Below are positions 13,075 to 26,199 of a stretch of DNA of 64,000 nucleotides, one piece after another. Below the pieces are notes generated by a model, which worked only from the letters and a program-made list of their open reading frames with translations, made no database searches and was not told the origin of the DNA. The stretch lies in contig OW121741.1 in assembly GCA_933228675.1 (NCBI GenBank), positions 118,146,069-118,210,068 of the forward strand. Direction: 5' to 3'. The position numbers were made by a program, and so were the translations under genes. Positions within the stretch are counted from its first letter, which is position 1, and every line of letters starts with the position of its first letter. Origin of the DNA: Stomorhina lunata (lineage: Eukaryota > Arthropoda > Insecta > Diptera > Rhiniidae).

Positions 13075-14565
13075 TAGAATAATTGTTGATAAAAAATTTT
13101 TGATAACAATTTTTTGATGAAGAAATTTTCTATAGAAAAATTTTTGATAGAAAATTTTTTATAGAAAAATTTTCTATAAAAATATTTTTGATAGAAAAAT
13201 TTTCTATAAAAATATTTTTGATAGAAAAATTTTTGATTAAAAAAATTTCTATAGAAAATATTTTTAAAGAAAATTTTTCTATAAAAATTTTTTATCAAAA
13301 ATTTTTCTATAGAAAATTTTTTGATAAAAATTTTTATCAAAAATTTTTTATCAACAATTTTTCTATAGAAAATTTTTTTATCAAAAATTTTTCTATAGAA
13401 AATTTTTTTTATAAAAAATTTTTCCATAGAAAAATTTTCAATAGAAAAATTTTTGATAAAATATTTTTGATAAAATATTTTTGATAAAAATTTTTGGATA
13501 AAAATTTTTTCATAAAAAAATTTTTGATAGAAAATTTTTTATAGAAAAATTTTCTATAAAAATATTTTCGATAGAAAAATTTTTGATTAAAAAAATTTCT
13601 ATAGAAAATATTTTTAAAGAAAATTTTTCTATAAAAATTTTTTATCAAAAATTTTTCTATAGAAAATTTTTTGATAAAAATTTTTATCAAAAATTTTTTA
13701 TCAACAATTTTTCTATAGAAAATTTTTTTATCAAAAATTTTTCTATAGATAATTTTTTTTATAAAAAATTTTTCCATAGAAAAATTTTCATAGAAAAATT
13801 GTTGATAAAAATTTTTTCATAAAAAAATTTTCTATAGAAAAATTTTTGATAGAAAATTTTTTATAGAAAAATTTTTGATTAAAAAAATTTCTATAGAAAA
13901 ATTTTTGATAAAAAATTTTCTATGGAAAAATTTTTGATAAATTTGTAATAGAAAAATTTTTGATAAAAAAATTTTCTACACAAAAAAATTTATTTTTTGT
14001 ACAGAAATATTTTTCTATAGAAAAATTTTTTATAAAAAAAAATTTCTATAGAAAAATTTTTGATAAAAATATTTAAAAAAAATGGAGTAGAATACTTTTT
14101 CTTTTTAAAACATTAGAACTACACATTGAAAAAAATATTTATTTTAGTTGAAAGTATAAAAAAAATTTTTGTTCTTTTTTATCAACAATTTTTCTATAGA
14201 ACATTTTTTTATCAAAAATTTTTCTATAGAAAATTTTTTTTATAAAAAATTTTTCTATAGAAAAATTTTGAATAGAAAAATTGTTGATAAAAATTTTTGG
14301 ATAAAAATTTTTTGATAAAAAAATTTTCTATAGAAAAATTTTTGATAAAAAATTTTCTATGGAAAAATTTTTGATGAAAAAATTTTCTATAGAAAAATTT
14401 TTGATAAAAAAAAAATTTCTATAGAAAAATTTTTGATAAAAAAAATTTTCTATAGAAAAATTTTTGATAAAAAAAATTTCTATAGAATAATTTTTGATAA
14501 AAAATTTTCAAGAGAAAAATTTTTGATAAAAAATTTTCAATAGTAAAATTGTTGATAAAAATATA
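13075..14565. repeat. TTTCTATAGAAA palindrome minisatellite array
   Basis: Dense short units alternating the perfect palindrome TTTCTATAGAAA with aatttttgataaaaaat-like links. Because the unit is nearly self-complementary, long open frames appear on both strands (for example 13014-13427 minus and 13188-13484 plus) made only of K, F, I, Y and N; these are not genes. It contains a block of about 270 bases duplicated with a 350-base offset (13231 against 13581). Confidence 0.85.
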
Positions 14566-14702
14566 AAAAAAATGGAATAGAATACTTTTATTGTATTCTG
14601 TTCTCTTTGTGCACACAAATGTTGGTTTTCTTGGCAATAAAATGAAAATAAGGAAACATTTTTTATATAAAAAAATTAAAAAATTAAGTAACGGTTACAT
14701 TT

Positions 14703-14904
14703 CTGTGGCTTGGTGCTAAGAGAGCCAATGTCAAAAAAAAGTTTTGAGAAAATTTTATTTAAAGTATTAATTTTCCTTATACATATCCTTATATATAAAG
14801 CCTTATACATCTGATCTGAGTTAAGTTAGAGATTATCTGTTAAGGCCAGATAAACGAGGGCAAATTATAAAATTGACATTGGCCCTTTTAGCACCAAGCC
14901 ACAG
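14703..14904. mobile_element. CTGTGGCTTGG-ended MITE, copy 1
   Basis: A 202-base element with about 32-base terminal inverted repeats starting CTGTGGCTTGGTGCTAA and ending in its complement; the ends continue to ccaatgtcaa. The interior is non-coding. If the ends include one more T and A, a 3-base ATT duplication flanks it (14699-14701 and 14906-14908). A second copy lies at 32719. Superfamily not resolved. Confidence 0.8.
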
Positions 14905-16389
14905 AATTATCAATATAATTAATGATACTTGTCGTTGCTACTCACTTCATTTACTTTTTTGTTCATAAAATTACTATTTATGATAGATTTTCAGAAAATA
15001 AGGTTTATTTCGTTTAAAACATTCCCGGTTTTGTGACCATGTAATGAAAATGGTATATTTTTAACATCTTTTATTTTTTATGAATTTTTATAAAATAAAA
15101 AAAAAAATATAGTGGTTGTCAATTGTAACTCAAATCGTTTCATTTTGTGGAGTAGTGTAATCTTTCATTTAACATTTTGTTTCGAGTGTTATTAGGAAAG
15201 GTTCCAAAACTTACTTACACACACATGCTGTTGCCAAATAACCTTTTTTCCCCCTCCCCTCCTCCTCCTTCTTCTGTTTAAATGTTAAATTATCTACATT
15301 TAGCTTCGTTTATAAACGTCCGTCAATTGTATTTTACATGCTTGAAATTATACCACATACTTACTCACTTTACTACTACCACCTTCATACTATAACTCAC
15401 ATATTCAACAACATCATCATCGCATCATTGTCCTTCCTTTATACTACATGTGTGCTAGAAAATGAGTTATGTGTGTGTAGTTAAAGCACATACATATATA
15501 TATCTCGACATACATACGTGTTACGGAAAACGCTTGAAAGGACAATTATACCCTTAGTTTATGAACATCTTAGGAAAGTAAAGAAAATGTAAAAAAACAA
15601 TAGCAACAACATCATTAGCGTTTATACAAAACAAGAGAAAAAGAGTGAAAGAGTCCTTTTTTAAAGGACTTTGATTTTAGTTACAAGCTTTTTAATAAAG
15701 ATTTTCCTTAACATTTTTTTGTGTTTTAATTTCATACCCCTTTTTTAGAGGACTTTTTTTACACATAAACACAAAAATAAAGTAATTTAACTACTTGTGT
15801 CCAAAAGGATATTTACACACACACACACAAATACAAGGATACTTACTTAAGCACGTTTTCTTTATTGGTAAAAGTTGGATGTAACATAAACTTGATATAA
15901 CAGGACATACAAGTAATTTATATCAACATATACATATACAAACATATATGCTTATTTCATTCTCTCCTTGTCACTCTCTCTTTATCTATCCTTCTCTAAG
16001 TTTAATCATTTTTCCTAAATGTTATGTTTCTCTTTAAGGATAAGGATGCTAATTGTTAAGATTAATTAGAAGATTTATTCCTCTTTTCGTACAAAAGGAA
16101 AATGTCTTGCTTGTTTTTTTTTCTTGTGTGTGTGTGTGTATGTGTGTGTCTTGTCTCTTCTACTTTAATAAATGAGTAACATGTGTCAAAAATTAATAGA
16201 TAAATGATATGTTAAGATCTTAATTCTTATAGTTAGACCATTATACAATATTTTCCTTTAGCTTTCTCGGCCAGTAAAGATGTTAGATAAGCGTTAATAA
16301 ACAATAGAATTTACGGGGAAATGATAAGGCCCAAAATTATATAAGAAGAAAGAAATTAGATTAATGAATATATTTTCAAAAAAGTAAAA
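14905..16389. other. Non-repetitive island 4
   Basis: Unique sequence with a 34-base pure pyrimidine tract at 15242-15275, CA/TG runs near 15810-15830 and 16126-16150, and TATA/ACAT simple sequence near 15490. No coding potential seen. Confidence 0.5.
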
Positions 16390-19260
16390 GTGTAAACTCA
16401 TATAAAAAATTTTAAATTTTACACAAAAACCATGTCAACAATACAAATTTAGAAAGAATTTACATTCAACTTTTGAATTCTTAAAAGAAAAACTTATATT
16501 TTACCTTTAATAGAAGAGATTTTGATTTCATTACATAATGTCAACAATGTAGATGAACTATTTATTAAAGAATTTTCGACTTAAGATGTAAAATATCAAT
16601 AAAAACTACATTTTTAACTCATTTACATACTTTGATCATGACAGACATATAAAATTTAAAACTTTTACGTATTAAAATTTACATTTTTACAATTGCTTCT
16701 CATTTTTTACATGATGTCAACAATGTAAAATTTTATTATAAGGACTATTTATTACTTATATACCACAATTTAGATAATTTACTTACTATGCACAATTTTT
16801 TTACACAACTTTACATTATTTACATGATGTCAACATTAGAAAAACTTCAATATTTTTAAATTTTTAATTGTTTCTTGACTATTTACTATGATTAAAGTAG
16901 TTTACTTCATTTCTGCAAGATTCTACATTCTTTAGATAACTTCAAAAATTTAAAAAATGTGAAATCTAAACCCCAAATTCATAAACGAATTATAAAATTA
17001 TCAAAGACTTATATTAAGAATTTTGTATAAAAATTTTAAATTATAAGCTTGTCATAGCTTTATTTTTCTTTTATGAATTAGGGGGTAAAACTTTAACGCA
17101 TTAAAATTTACATTGTTGCAATTGCTTCTCATTTTTACATTATTTACATGATGTCAGCAATGTAAAATTTTATTATAAGGACTGCTTGTTACTTATTTAC
17201 TAAAATTTAAATAATTTACTTACTTTGAACAATTTTTTACACAACCTTACATTATTTACATAATGTCAACAATAGAAAAAAACTTTAATATTTAAAATTT
17301 TGTATTGTTTTTTGACTTTTTACTATGCCTAAAGTAGTATACTTAATTTTTACATTATTTACATGATGTCAACTATGTCAAATTTCAATATAAGAAAACA
17401 ATGTTTTGACTATTTTTGCACTTTATGAACTGAAACTGAAAAATGTGCACCGAAATTGTATTATTACATTGTTTACACAGCGTCGACATTTACATCATGT
17501 CAACAATGAAAAAAATTATATTATTTTTCGGATTTCATTTTCAAATAAAATTTGCCTTAATAAACTCTGAAATTGCCAATGTTTACCCTGTGTCAATAAT
17601 GTAAAAATTTTTGGAATCTAAAAAAAACATGTGTCATATATTACAAATTTTTTTGAAAATCCCAAATATTTACATTTTCGACTTTATATATACAATTTTT
17701 ACATCATGTCAAAAATGTAAAGATTAGATTTATTTAAAAAAAGTGAATTTATTTGTTATTTTTAAAGAACTTTAGTCATATAGAAAAAATTTCATGTGAA
17801 AATTCCAAATATTTACATTTTCGACCTTAAATTTGCAATTTTTACATCATGTCAATAAAATTACAAATTATGAAATATTCTTCATGTATACAAATTTCTT
17901 AAAAAAGTTTTAAAATTTATATTTTTACCTTTTGTTAAGAAAGTTTACTCTGTTTCAAATATGTAAAAAAATGATTTCTGTCTATATTTCTTAAAATGTG
18001 CAAATTTTTTTTCCTATATTAAAAATTTCTTAAAGAAATCTTTGAAGTTGATATTTTTACATGTGTAAATAATGTCTACCCAGTGTCATCAATATAAAAA
18101 AATTTGTTTTTCTGAAATTATTAGCAATTTTCTTCTAATTTTTATTAATTATAGTGTAATTAGCTTTCAAATTTATGTTATTTACCTCATGTAAACAATA
18201 TTTACTCGGTCTCAACAATGTAAAAAATTTAAGTTTTGCTGAAAATTTGTACAATTTTCTTCCTATATTAAAAAATTTCTTATAAAAGTCTTTTAAATTG
18301 ATATTTTTACATGTGTAAATAATGTTTATCCAGTGTCAACAATGTAAAAACTTGATTTTTTTTTTTTGAAATTATTAACAATTTACTTCTTATTTTAATT
18401 AATTATTAAAAATTGATATAATTTACCTCATGTTAACAATGTTTACACGGTCCCAATAATGTAAAAAAATATATATTTCTAGAAATGTGTTCAACTTTCT
18501 TTCTATATTTAAAATTTCTTAAAGAAATCTCTTGATATTTTTACGTGTGTAAATTACGTGTTAAATTGTGTAAAAATGAGTCAACAATGTAAAAATTAAA
18601 TTTTTTGATAATTCTTTAAAAGTTCTTTCATAATTTAAATTTTTTCATTTAAAAAAATGTTAGAATTGATATATTTACCTCGTGTAAACAAAGTTTACCC
18701 TAGGTCAACAATTGAAAATAATAGGGATTTTGTAAAAACAGTTTAAAAAATCTCTTCATAAATTAATAAATATTAAAATTACTTTGCGTTGACAATGTTT
18801 ACATCATGTCAACCATATTTACCCAGTGTCAACAATGTAAAAAATTGAGTTTTTGAAAAACTGTTAAATAGATTTTTTTATATGTAAATAAATCTTCAAA
18901 TTACTTTGTGTTAACAATGTTTACCTTATGTTAAAAATATTTACACTGTGTCAAAAATGTAAAAAAATATTTTTGAGTATAAAAAAAATTCTTGAAAAAT
19001 CTTTACAATCTCTTTAATAGTTAAAAAACTTCATAAAAAAAAAGAATTGGTATTTTAATCTTGTGTAAAAAATGTTTACCCTGTGTAAACAATTGGAAAA
19101 AATCGAGATTTTGGTAAATTATTTAACAAGTTTCTTTATAAATTAAAAAATATCAAAATTGTATGACGTTTAAAATCATGTCAATAATATTTACATAGTG
19201 TCAAAAACATAAAACATTGTTTTTTTTTTTGCTGAAATTTTGAACAATTTTGTTTACCTT
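16390..19260. repeat. TTTACAT / TGTCAACAATGTAAA repeat domain, block 1
   Basis: Phrases such as ttacatgatgtcaacaatg and the related ttacccagtgtcaacaatg recur every 100-200 bases from about 16430 to 18960, separated by diverged AT-rich sequence. Left-hand copies favour 'catgatgtcaacaatg', right-hand copies 'cccagtgtcaacaatg', so the consensus drifts along the array. A CCCC-TAATT MITE is inserted at 16971-17085. No coding potential. Confidence 0.75.
16967..17089. mobile_element. CCCC-TAATTCATAAA MITE, copy 1, with TAAA duplication
   Basis: The element spans 16971-17085 (115 bases). It opens ccccaaattcataaacgaat and closes ttttatgaattaggggg, an imperfect inverted repeat. TAAA occurs directly on both sides (16967-16970, 17086-17089). 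An internal 'ttataagcttgtcatag' phrase is shared with the copy at 37929. Non-coding; superfamily not determined. Confidence 0.75.
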
Positions 19261-21320
19261 TGAAAAGTTTTGAATAAATTTTCTTGTTTACATAATTTAA
19301 AAAATTAGATAATTATTGATTATTTCACCAAATTCTACTACATTTTATTTGGATTTCTAATTTATTAATTATAATTTAATTTTTTTGTATCCTTCCAAAT
19401 ATTTACTTAATATCAATTTTCTATTGATGTTTTTTTTTCACTTCTTGTTAATGTTTTAATAATTTGTTTACTTTTGTATTTTTAATTAGGAAATTATTCA
19501 AATTTATTGTCCTTTCTCTGTGCCAAAAACCGAAAACCTGTGTTTGAAATCAAAACCACCCAAAATTTAAAAAACCCTTGAAAAAAAATTTAATTTATTT
19601 TGCAGAGAATGTTAGAAAATTATACAATCTATTGATAATTTTATAGTTTAATTTATACAAATTTTTCAGTTTGTTTTTGTTGTTTTTATTGTTGCTGTCC
19701 ACAATATCCCCTTGAGTCCCCAAAAAGTAAATTGTGCGTAGTTACACACATACATACATATGCATATGTATTTTTATACCTTTAAACTTTTTAATACTTT
19801 AAACACAAGTACATGTAATGAAAAACTAAAATATCCTGTTTAATTTGTTACAACAAAAGCATCCCTTTTATGGTTTTGTAGTTGTTGTAGTTTAAAAGAA
19901 AAATTTTTTTTTTTCAAAATGTTTGTTTGTGTGTGTGTGTGTGTAAAGTGTTTGCTGTGTTTTTCTATATGTATTTTAATATACAATTTTATACTGAAAA
20001 TATAAAACTAACCACATTACACATCATTCACCATTTCTAGCTGTAGCCCACTACCGCATACCGCCTAAACTAATGAATTACGCAATTCTAATATTGTTTA
20101 TGAAGAACAGATATTTACCCATACACACATACATACATACATACAAAACATTACATACATTCATTTAGATGAAAACAAATACATGCATGTGTGTATAAGT
20201 TTAATACCCCAAATATGTATTTGTATTTGAAATGTCCTAGGATGTATGTACAAGCATAAATTGTATATTAGTTTATAGATAGCCGAGTAAAATTTACGCC
20301 ATGTAAATATGTATGTATAAATTCGTACATATATTTTATACCACTATTTCTAAACAAAACCTTCTGGCCCTGTTTGTTTTGGTTTATGTTTGTGAGTGTC
20401 TATGAGTCCCAGAGTCCATGTGTTTGTATATGTGTAGACCTTTTATAAAATATAATCCCTATTTATTTTAAAATTTTACTTATTTTTAGTTTTATTTCGT
20501 ATCATACTCTGGCTCTGATAGTGTTGATGCCTGTTTTAACCCCTTTTTTTGATAAATATAAATAAAACTAAAAATCTAAATTCCTCCAACTCCCCCTCCC
20601 AAAAAAACACCCACATTAATGTCCTGTTTAGACTTCCTCTAGACCATGTGATGCGAAAGCAAAAGCAACAAAAACAAATTAATATTAAAACTTACAACAA
20701 TCAGACACATCATAAGCATTAAACATTACTAGCACCATTACGATTATTTTCAATCTAATACACTCGGTCGCTGTTTTGGACCGACGACTGACTCTCTTTA
20801 ACCTCATACTCTTTGGCTGGCTATGGACTCGGTCGCTCTCTCTTAGTTATCTCCATTTCAAATCATTTGTTGTGTTGGCTCAAATACACATAAACAATTA
20901 CATTTGAATTCATTGAACACATTTAACATGTCCTTGCAATTGTTTGTAGTTTTGGTTTTAGTTGGTTTGGGTTTGAGGGGGGGTTGGGGGTGTATGGGTT
21001 GACTTAAATGGGGAGTTGGTAAGACTTTGTTGGTTTCGTTAAAGTTTTGAGTTTTTTGTAGAGACCAACAACATGTTTGTCGATGATGTATTATATAAAA
21101 TAAAATCGTATAATATTAGAACAGACATTAGAGTCTGATGATGACGATGATGATACTCTAGCTTTTGCCATTATTATTTTTATCATTACGATTTCAAACT
21201 TAATTATTAAGTTATATTGTCAGTTAGATTTTGGACCATAAAAATGTAGGTGGAATACGAGGTTCCTATTGAAAAGATTTAGATATATCAAAATTTTAAG
21301 AAAACAGTTTATTTCATTAA
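19261..21320. other. Non-repetitive island 5, with G-quadruplex motif
   Basis: Unique sequence of typical fly regulatory texture: TG run at 19928-19944, ACAT run at 20123-20143, a C-rich stretch near 20585-20600, GC-richer sequence with repeated tcggtcgct phrases at 20765-20840, and a strong G-run cluster at 20969-20998. No open frame worth calling. Confidence 0.5.
20969..20998 (+). other. Candidate G-quadruplex
   Basis: Four G runs of 3, 7, 5 and 3 separated by loops of 5, 2 and 5 bases: a textbook G3+N1-7 pattern. It stands out in a region with over 70 percent A+T. Confidence 0.7.
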
Positions 21321-22975
21321 GGAATTTTAATTGTTTACCTCAGTTTTACATGGTGTAAAGAAATTTGTTTTTTAATTTTTCCAACTTCAAAATTTATAAG
21401 AATTTCAGTTGACATGAATTAAAATTCTGAACACTACAAAATTTCACAATTTTTGTCATTTTACTTTTAAATTCTTGATTATGTGCTTAAAGCGTTTACA
21501 TTTACATTGCTTACATACTACGAAAGACGTAAAATTTATAAATTTGAAAATAGTTGAAACTTTTTCTTAATTAAGTCGAAAAATGTTTCTTTAGTATGCT
21601 CTAAATATTAGTCTTAACATGATGTAAATAATATATCGTATACATTGTTTACATGATATAAAAAACGTAAAATTTACAGATTTTTACATTATTAAAACTT
21701 TTTCTTAATTCAGTCGAAGAATTTTTCTTTAATATGCTCTAAATATCATTCTTTACATTATGTAAATAATATATCGTATATATATATATTGTTTACATGA
21801 TATAAAACACGTAAAATTTACAGATTTTTACATAATTAAAACCTTTTCTTAATTCAGTCGAAGAATTTTTCTTTAATTTGCTCTAAATATCATTCTTTAC
21901 ATGATGTAAATAATATATCGTATACATTAACATTGTTTACATAATGTAAAAAACGTAAAATTAATAGATTTTTACATTATTCAAACTTTTTCTTTATTTA
22001 GTAGAAGAATTATTCTATTATATGCTATAAATAACACTATTTACATGATGTAAATAATAAATTGTTAACATTTACATTGTTTACATAATGTAACTGACGT
22101 AAAATGTATGTATTTTAAGATTGTGAAAACAATTCCTTTATTTATTCGAAGAATTGATCTATTATCTGCTATAGAAACCATTTTTTACATGATGTAAATA
22201 ATGTCAACAATGTACATTTTTGTTGTAAAACAAAATTTTTTTTATTAATTTTTAATTAATTTGGAACACATTCTTAAATTTCTTCTTATTTGATATTCTT
22301 TACATAATGTCAACTATGTAAAATTTGGATATTTTTACTTTTCATCAAGTTTTTTACATAGTAAAAACTTTTTCTTAATTAAGTAGAAAAATTATTCTAT
22401 TATTTGCTATAAATACCATTTTTTACATGATGTAAAGAATAAATTGTATACATTTACATTGTTTACATAATGTAAAAGACGTAAAATTTATATATAAAAA
22501 CATTTCCCTCATTTAGTAGAAAAATGTATCTATTATCTGCGATAAAAACCATTATTTACATAATGTAAATAATGTCAACAATATAAATTCTTATTGTACA
22601 TCTAAGTTTTCTTACTTATTTGACAAATTTTTCTATTTTCTGCTATAAATACCATTATTTACATGATATAAATAATACCAACAATGTAAATTATTGTTGT
22701 AAATCAAAGCTTTCTTACTTAATTGTATTTTATTTCGTAAAGCTTCCTAAATACTTTATTAATTCATATTTTTTACATAATATCAACTATATAAAATTTG
22801 GACATTTTTACTTAAAATTAATTTTTTTCGTTGATTTATAGATTTTTTACTATAGTTACAATCTTTTACATGATGTAAATGATGCCAAAGATGTAAAATC
22901 CTAAAGATTTACTTATTTTATTTACTTATTTCGCTATAATAGATGTCAGTTAATTTATTTTACATGATGTAAAAT
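21321..22975. repeat. TTTACAT-N-ATGTAAA palindrome domain, block 2
   Basis: The odd-centred palindrome TTTACATGATGTAAA (or close variants such as TTTACATAATGTAAA) recurs through the region, for example at 21896, 22184, 22428 and 22866, often followed by 'taatgtcaacaatg'. Units of roughly 120-140 bases share further sequence (tttttcttaatt, agaattattctatta). Related to the block at 16390 but with the palindrome better preserved. Confidence 0.8.
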
Positions 22976-24770
22976 AGGAAATTTTTGTCTGTTTCTCAAA
23001 ATTTCTTATTTTTTAAAATTTTCCATTTTTAAAAAAATTTCCTATAAATATTAAATTTTTGAAAAATTTCCTTAAAATGCAAATTTTTTTCAAAAATTGT
23101 CTTTAATTACAAAATTATTCAAAAGAAAATTTTTAATTTTTAAAAAATTTTCGAAAAAAAAATTTTCTTTACAAATTTTTTGAAAAATTTCCTGTAAATA
23201 CAAATTTTTTGAAAAATTTCCTGTAAATAAAAAATTCAAAAAAAATTTTTTAAAATCAAAAGTAAATTTTCGAAAATTTTCTATTTATATTAAATTTTTG
23301 AAAAATTTCCTATAAATAAAAAAATTTTGAAAAATTTTCTAGAAATATAATTTTTTTTTTTTTTTAATTTCTTTAATTACAAAATTTTTCGAAAAATTTC
23401 CTTTAAATAAAAAATGTTTGAAAAATTTCCACTGAATACAAAAATTTTGACAAATTACTTTTAATACAAAATTTTATTTTAATATACAATTTCTGAAAAG
23501 TTTTCAATAAATGCAAAACTTTTGAAAAATTCCTATAAATACAAAATTAAAAAAAAAAAAACTTCTCTAAAAGTAAAATTTTTGAAAAATATTCTATAAA
23601 AATAAAATTTTTGAAAAATTTTCAATAAAAAGTAAATTTTTGAAAAATAAAAAACGTTTGAAAAATTTCCTAAAACTACAAAATTATAGAAAAATTTTCT
23701 TTAAATACAAAATTTTACAAAAATTTTCTTTACATACAAGATTTTTAAAAAAATTTCTTTGAATACAAAATTTTTGAAAAGATTCCTAGAAATTTGAAAT
23801 TTTGAAAAATTTTCTATTAGTACAAAATTTTTTAAAAAATTCCTATGAATACAAAACTTTTGAAAAATTTTCTATAAAAACAAAATTTTTTTGAAAATTT
23901 TCTATAAACACAAAATTTTTAAAAATTTTTCTTATAAATAAAAAATGTTTTAAAAAATTTCATATAATTACAAAATTTTTGAAAAATTTCCTATAAATAC
24001 AAAGTTTTTGAAAAGTTTCCTATAGAAAGTAAATTTTTTGAAAAATTTTCTTTAAAAAGTTAAGTTTTTTTTTTTAAATTCTTTTAACTAGTAAATTTTC
24101 GAGAAATTTCCTTGAAATAGAAAATTTCCTTGAAATAGTAAATTTTCGAAAAATTTCCTTTTAAAAGTAAATTTTTAAAAAATTTCCTTCAAAAACTCAA
24201 TTTTTGAAAAATCTTCTTTAAAAAGTAAATTTTTGAAAAATTTAATTTAAAAAGACAATTTTTTAATAATTTCTTTTCAAAAGTCCATTTTGGTAACATT
24301 TCCTTTATAAAGTAAATTTTTTGAAAAATTTCCTAAAATATTAAAATTTTTGTAAAATTTCCTTTAAAAAGTCAATTTTTGAAAAATTTCCTTTAAAAAA
24401 TCAATTTTTGAAAAATTTCCTTTAAAAAGTCAATTTTTGAAAAATTTCCTTTAAAAAGTCAATTTTTGAAAAATTTCCTTTAAACAGTCAATTTTTGAAA
24501 AATTTCCTTTAAAAAGTCAATTTTTGAAAAATTTCCTTTAAAAAGTCAATTTTTGAAAAATTTCCTTAAAAAGGTAAATTTTTGAAAAATTTCCTTTAAA
24601 AAGTCCATTTTTGAAAAATTTCGTTTAAAAAGTCAATATTTGAAAAATTTTCTTTAAAAAGTCAATTTTTGAAAAATTTCCTTTAAAAAATCAACTTTCA
24701 AGAAATTTCCTTTAAAAAATAATTTTCGCAAAATTTCCTAAAATTTTTGGAAAGTTCCCTTTAAAGGGCC
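22976..24770. repeat. GAAAAATTTCCT minisatellite, block 1
   Basis: Short tandem units of about 29-30 bases built on TTTTTGAAAAATTTCCT followed by a variable taaatacaaaa or ttaaaaagtcaa link. Homogeneity rises to the right: between about 24350 and 24700 most units are nearly identical. No coding content. Confidence 0.85.
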
Positions 24771-26199
24771 TTTTCGTTTGACCCCTTTTCTTTCTATGCT
24801 ATAATTCTACCATTTGCCAACAAATGTTTATTACACTACAAATAATAAATGCCGTTTTGATTGTGTCTCTTTTTATTTTGTATTTGGTTTTTTTATACTT
24901 TCTTCATCATCTCTCTTTTCATGGTTCTGCTCTATATCAAAAAATATCAACAAAAATATATAAAAATACCATAAAACGTACAGAAAGTGCGGAAAAAAAC
25001 TATAATAAATTATATAGTTAAAACTTAGCGACAGTTTGATATGGGTTAGAAATGTCTATAAACATTATCTTGAGCGTCAAGCCTCAACTAATATTGAGCT
25101 CCAAAATAGTACTTTTACCTCCCCCTCCTCCTCCCCCTTGAATTACACACATACTCTGTTAAATTCTCTTAACACCCACTATTTATTTTGTTTACAGTAA
25201 TTCATCTCTTCTTTATAATAAAAAGAAAACAATGAGAAAAAAACTGGCCTTATAACAAAAACAATAACAACAACAACGAGTCATAAAGCAAAAACAATAA
25301 AAACTACAAGTACTTGTACTAGTATGTGTCTGTATTATTATTATTATACGAATCGTATAATTTCGTTTGCTATTGTTTTTATATTTTTAACATCTTCGTC
25401 CCTACTGTTTGACTGACATATGAAAGTGTGTGAGTGTTAAGATATAGGATTTTTTCTTAAAGGTAAACAATGTAATTTGTTAAGGTTTTGACTTTTTTCA
25501 AAGAATATTTCTTTGTACTTTTAAAACTTTAATCATTTTCCAAGCATTTGTACTAATTGTCTTACACTAGATTTCCCTTGGATTACATACCTTTAGAAAG
25601 TTACACCCTTTATGTGTGAAAGTTCTTTTAGTTATTTTTTATGGGGTGCAAATTATTGTTGTTATTGTTATTATTATTTTCATTGTTATTGCTATTGTTG
25701 TTGTTGTTGTCTGTCAGGATAAAAACAAAAGGATGGCAAACGTAATGTAAACGTAATATTGTTTTACGAGTTGTTGTAGTAGAAATTGAGCTAAAGTTTT
25801 GAGAATGGAAAGGCAAATTTCTTTAGGTTTTTCCAACATTTTGTTTTGATTTTCTCGGGAGTGTAAGAGTGTGTGTGTGTTTCTAAGATGAAAAATTATT
25901 ATACTCTTTGGCAAACGGAAGTTAACGAAGTATGTTACTTTTATTTAGGAGATGGCAATGTGAACATATCATCAATGCCTTAAGACATATGGGGATTTGA
26001 AATTAAGGGCTACCAGATGTGAGAAAATTTGATTAACAAACGCGATATAGAATAATATATTAAAAAAGATGAAGTTAAAAGTGGAGTTTTTTGGATCCAA
26101 ATTATCTACTTAAAATTTTCGTTTAAAAGCTTTAGATGACCTGAATCTTAAAGTTTTTAAAAATCCTACCATATCCAAAAACATACAAAAATTCTTTTT
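24771..26199. other. Non-repetitive island 6
   Basis: Unique sequence separating two arrays of the same minisatellite family. It contains a pyrimidine tract (25118-25139), ATT/GTT triplet runs (about 25660-25705) and a short TG run near 25870. Open frames here are short and compositional. No gene seen. Confidence 0.5.

Noticed and set aside
13014..14637. Five or more open frames of 72-137 codons on both strands made of K, F, I, Y and N
   Set aside because: They are translations of the TTTCTATAGAAA array, whose near self-complementarity keeps both strands open. No domain, no plausible start region.
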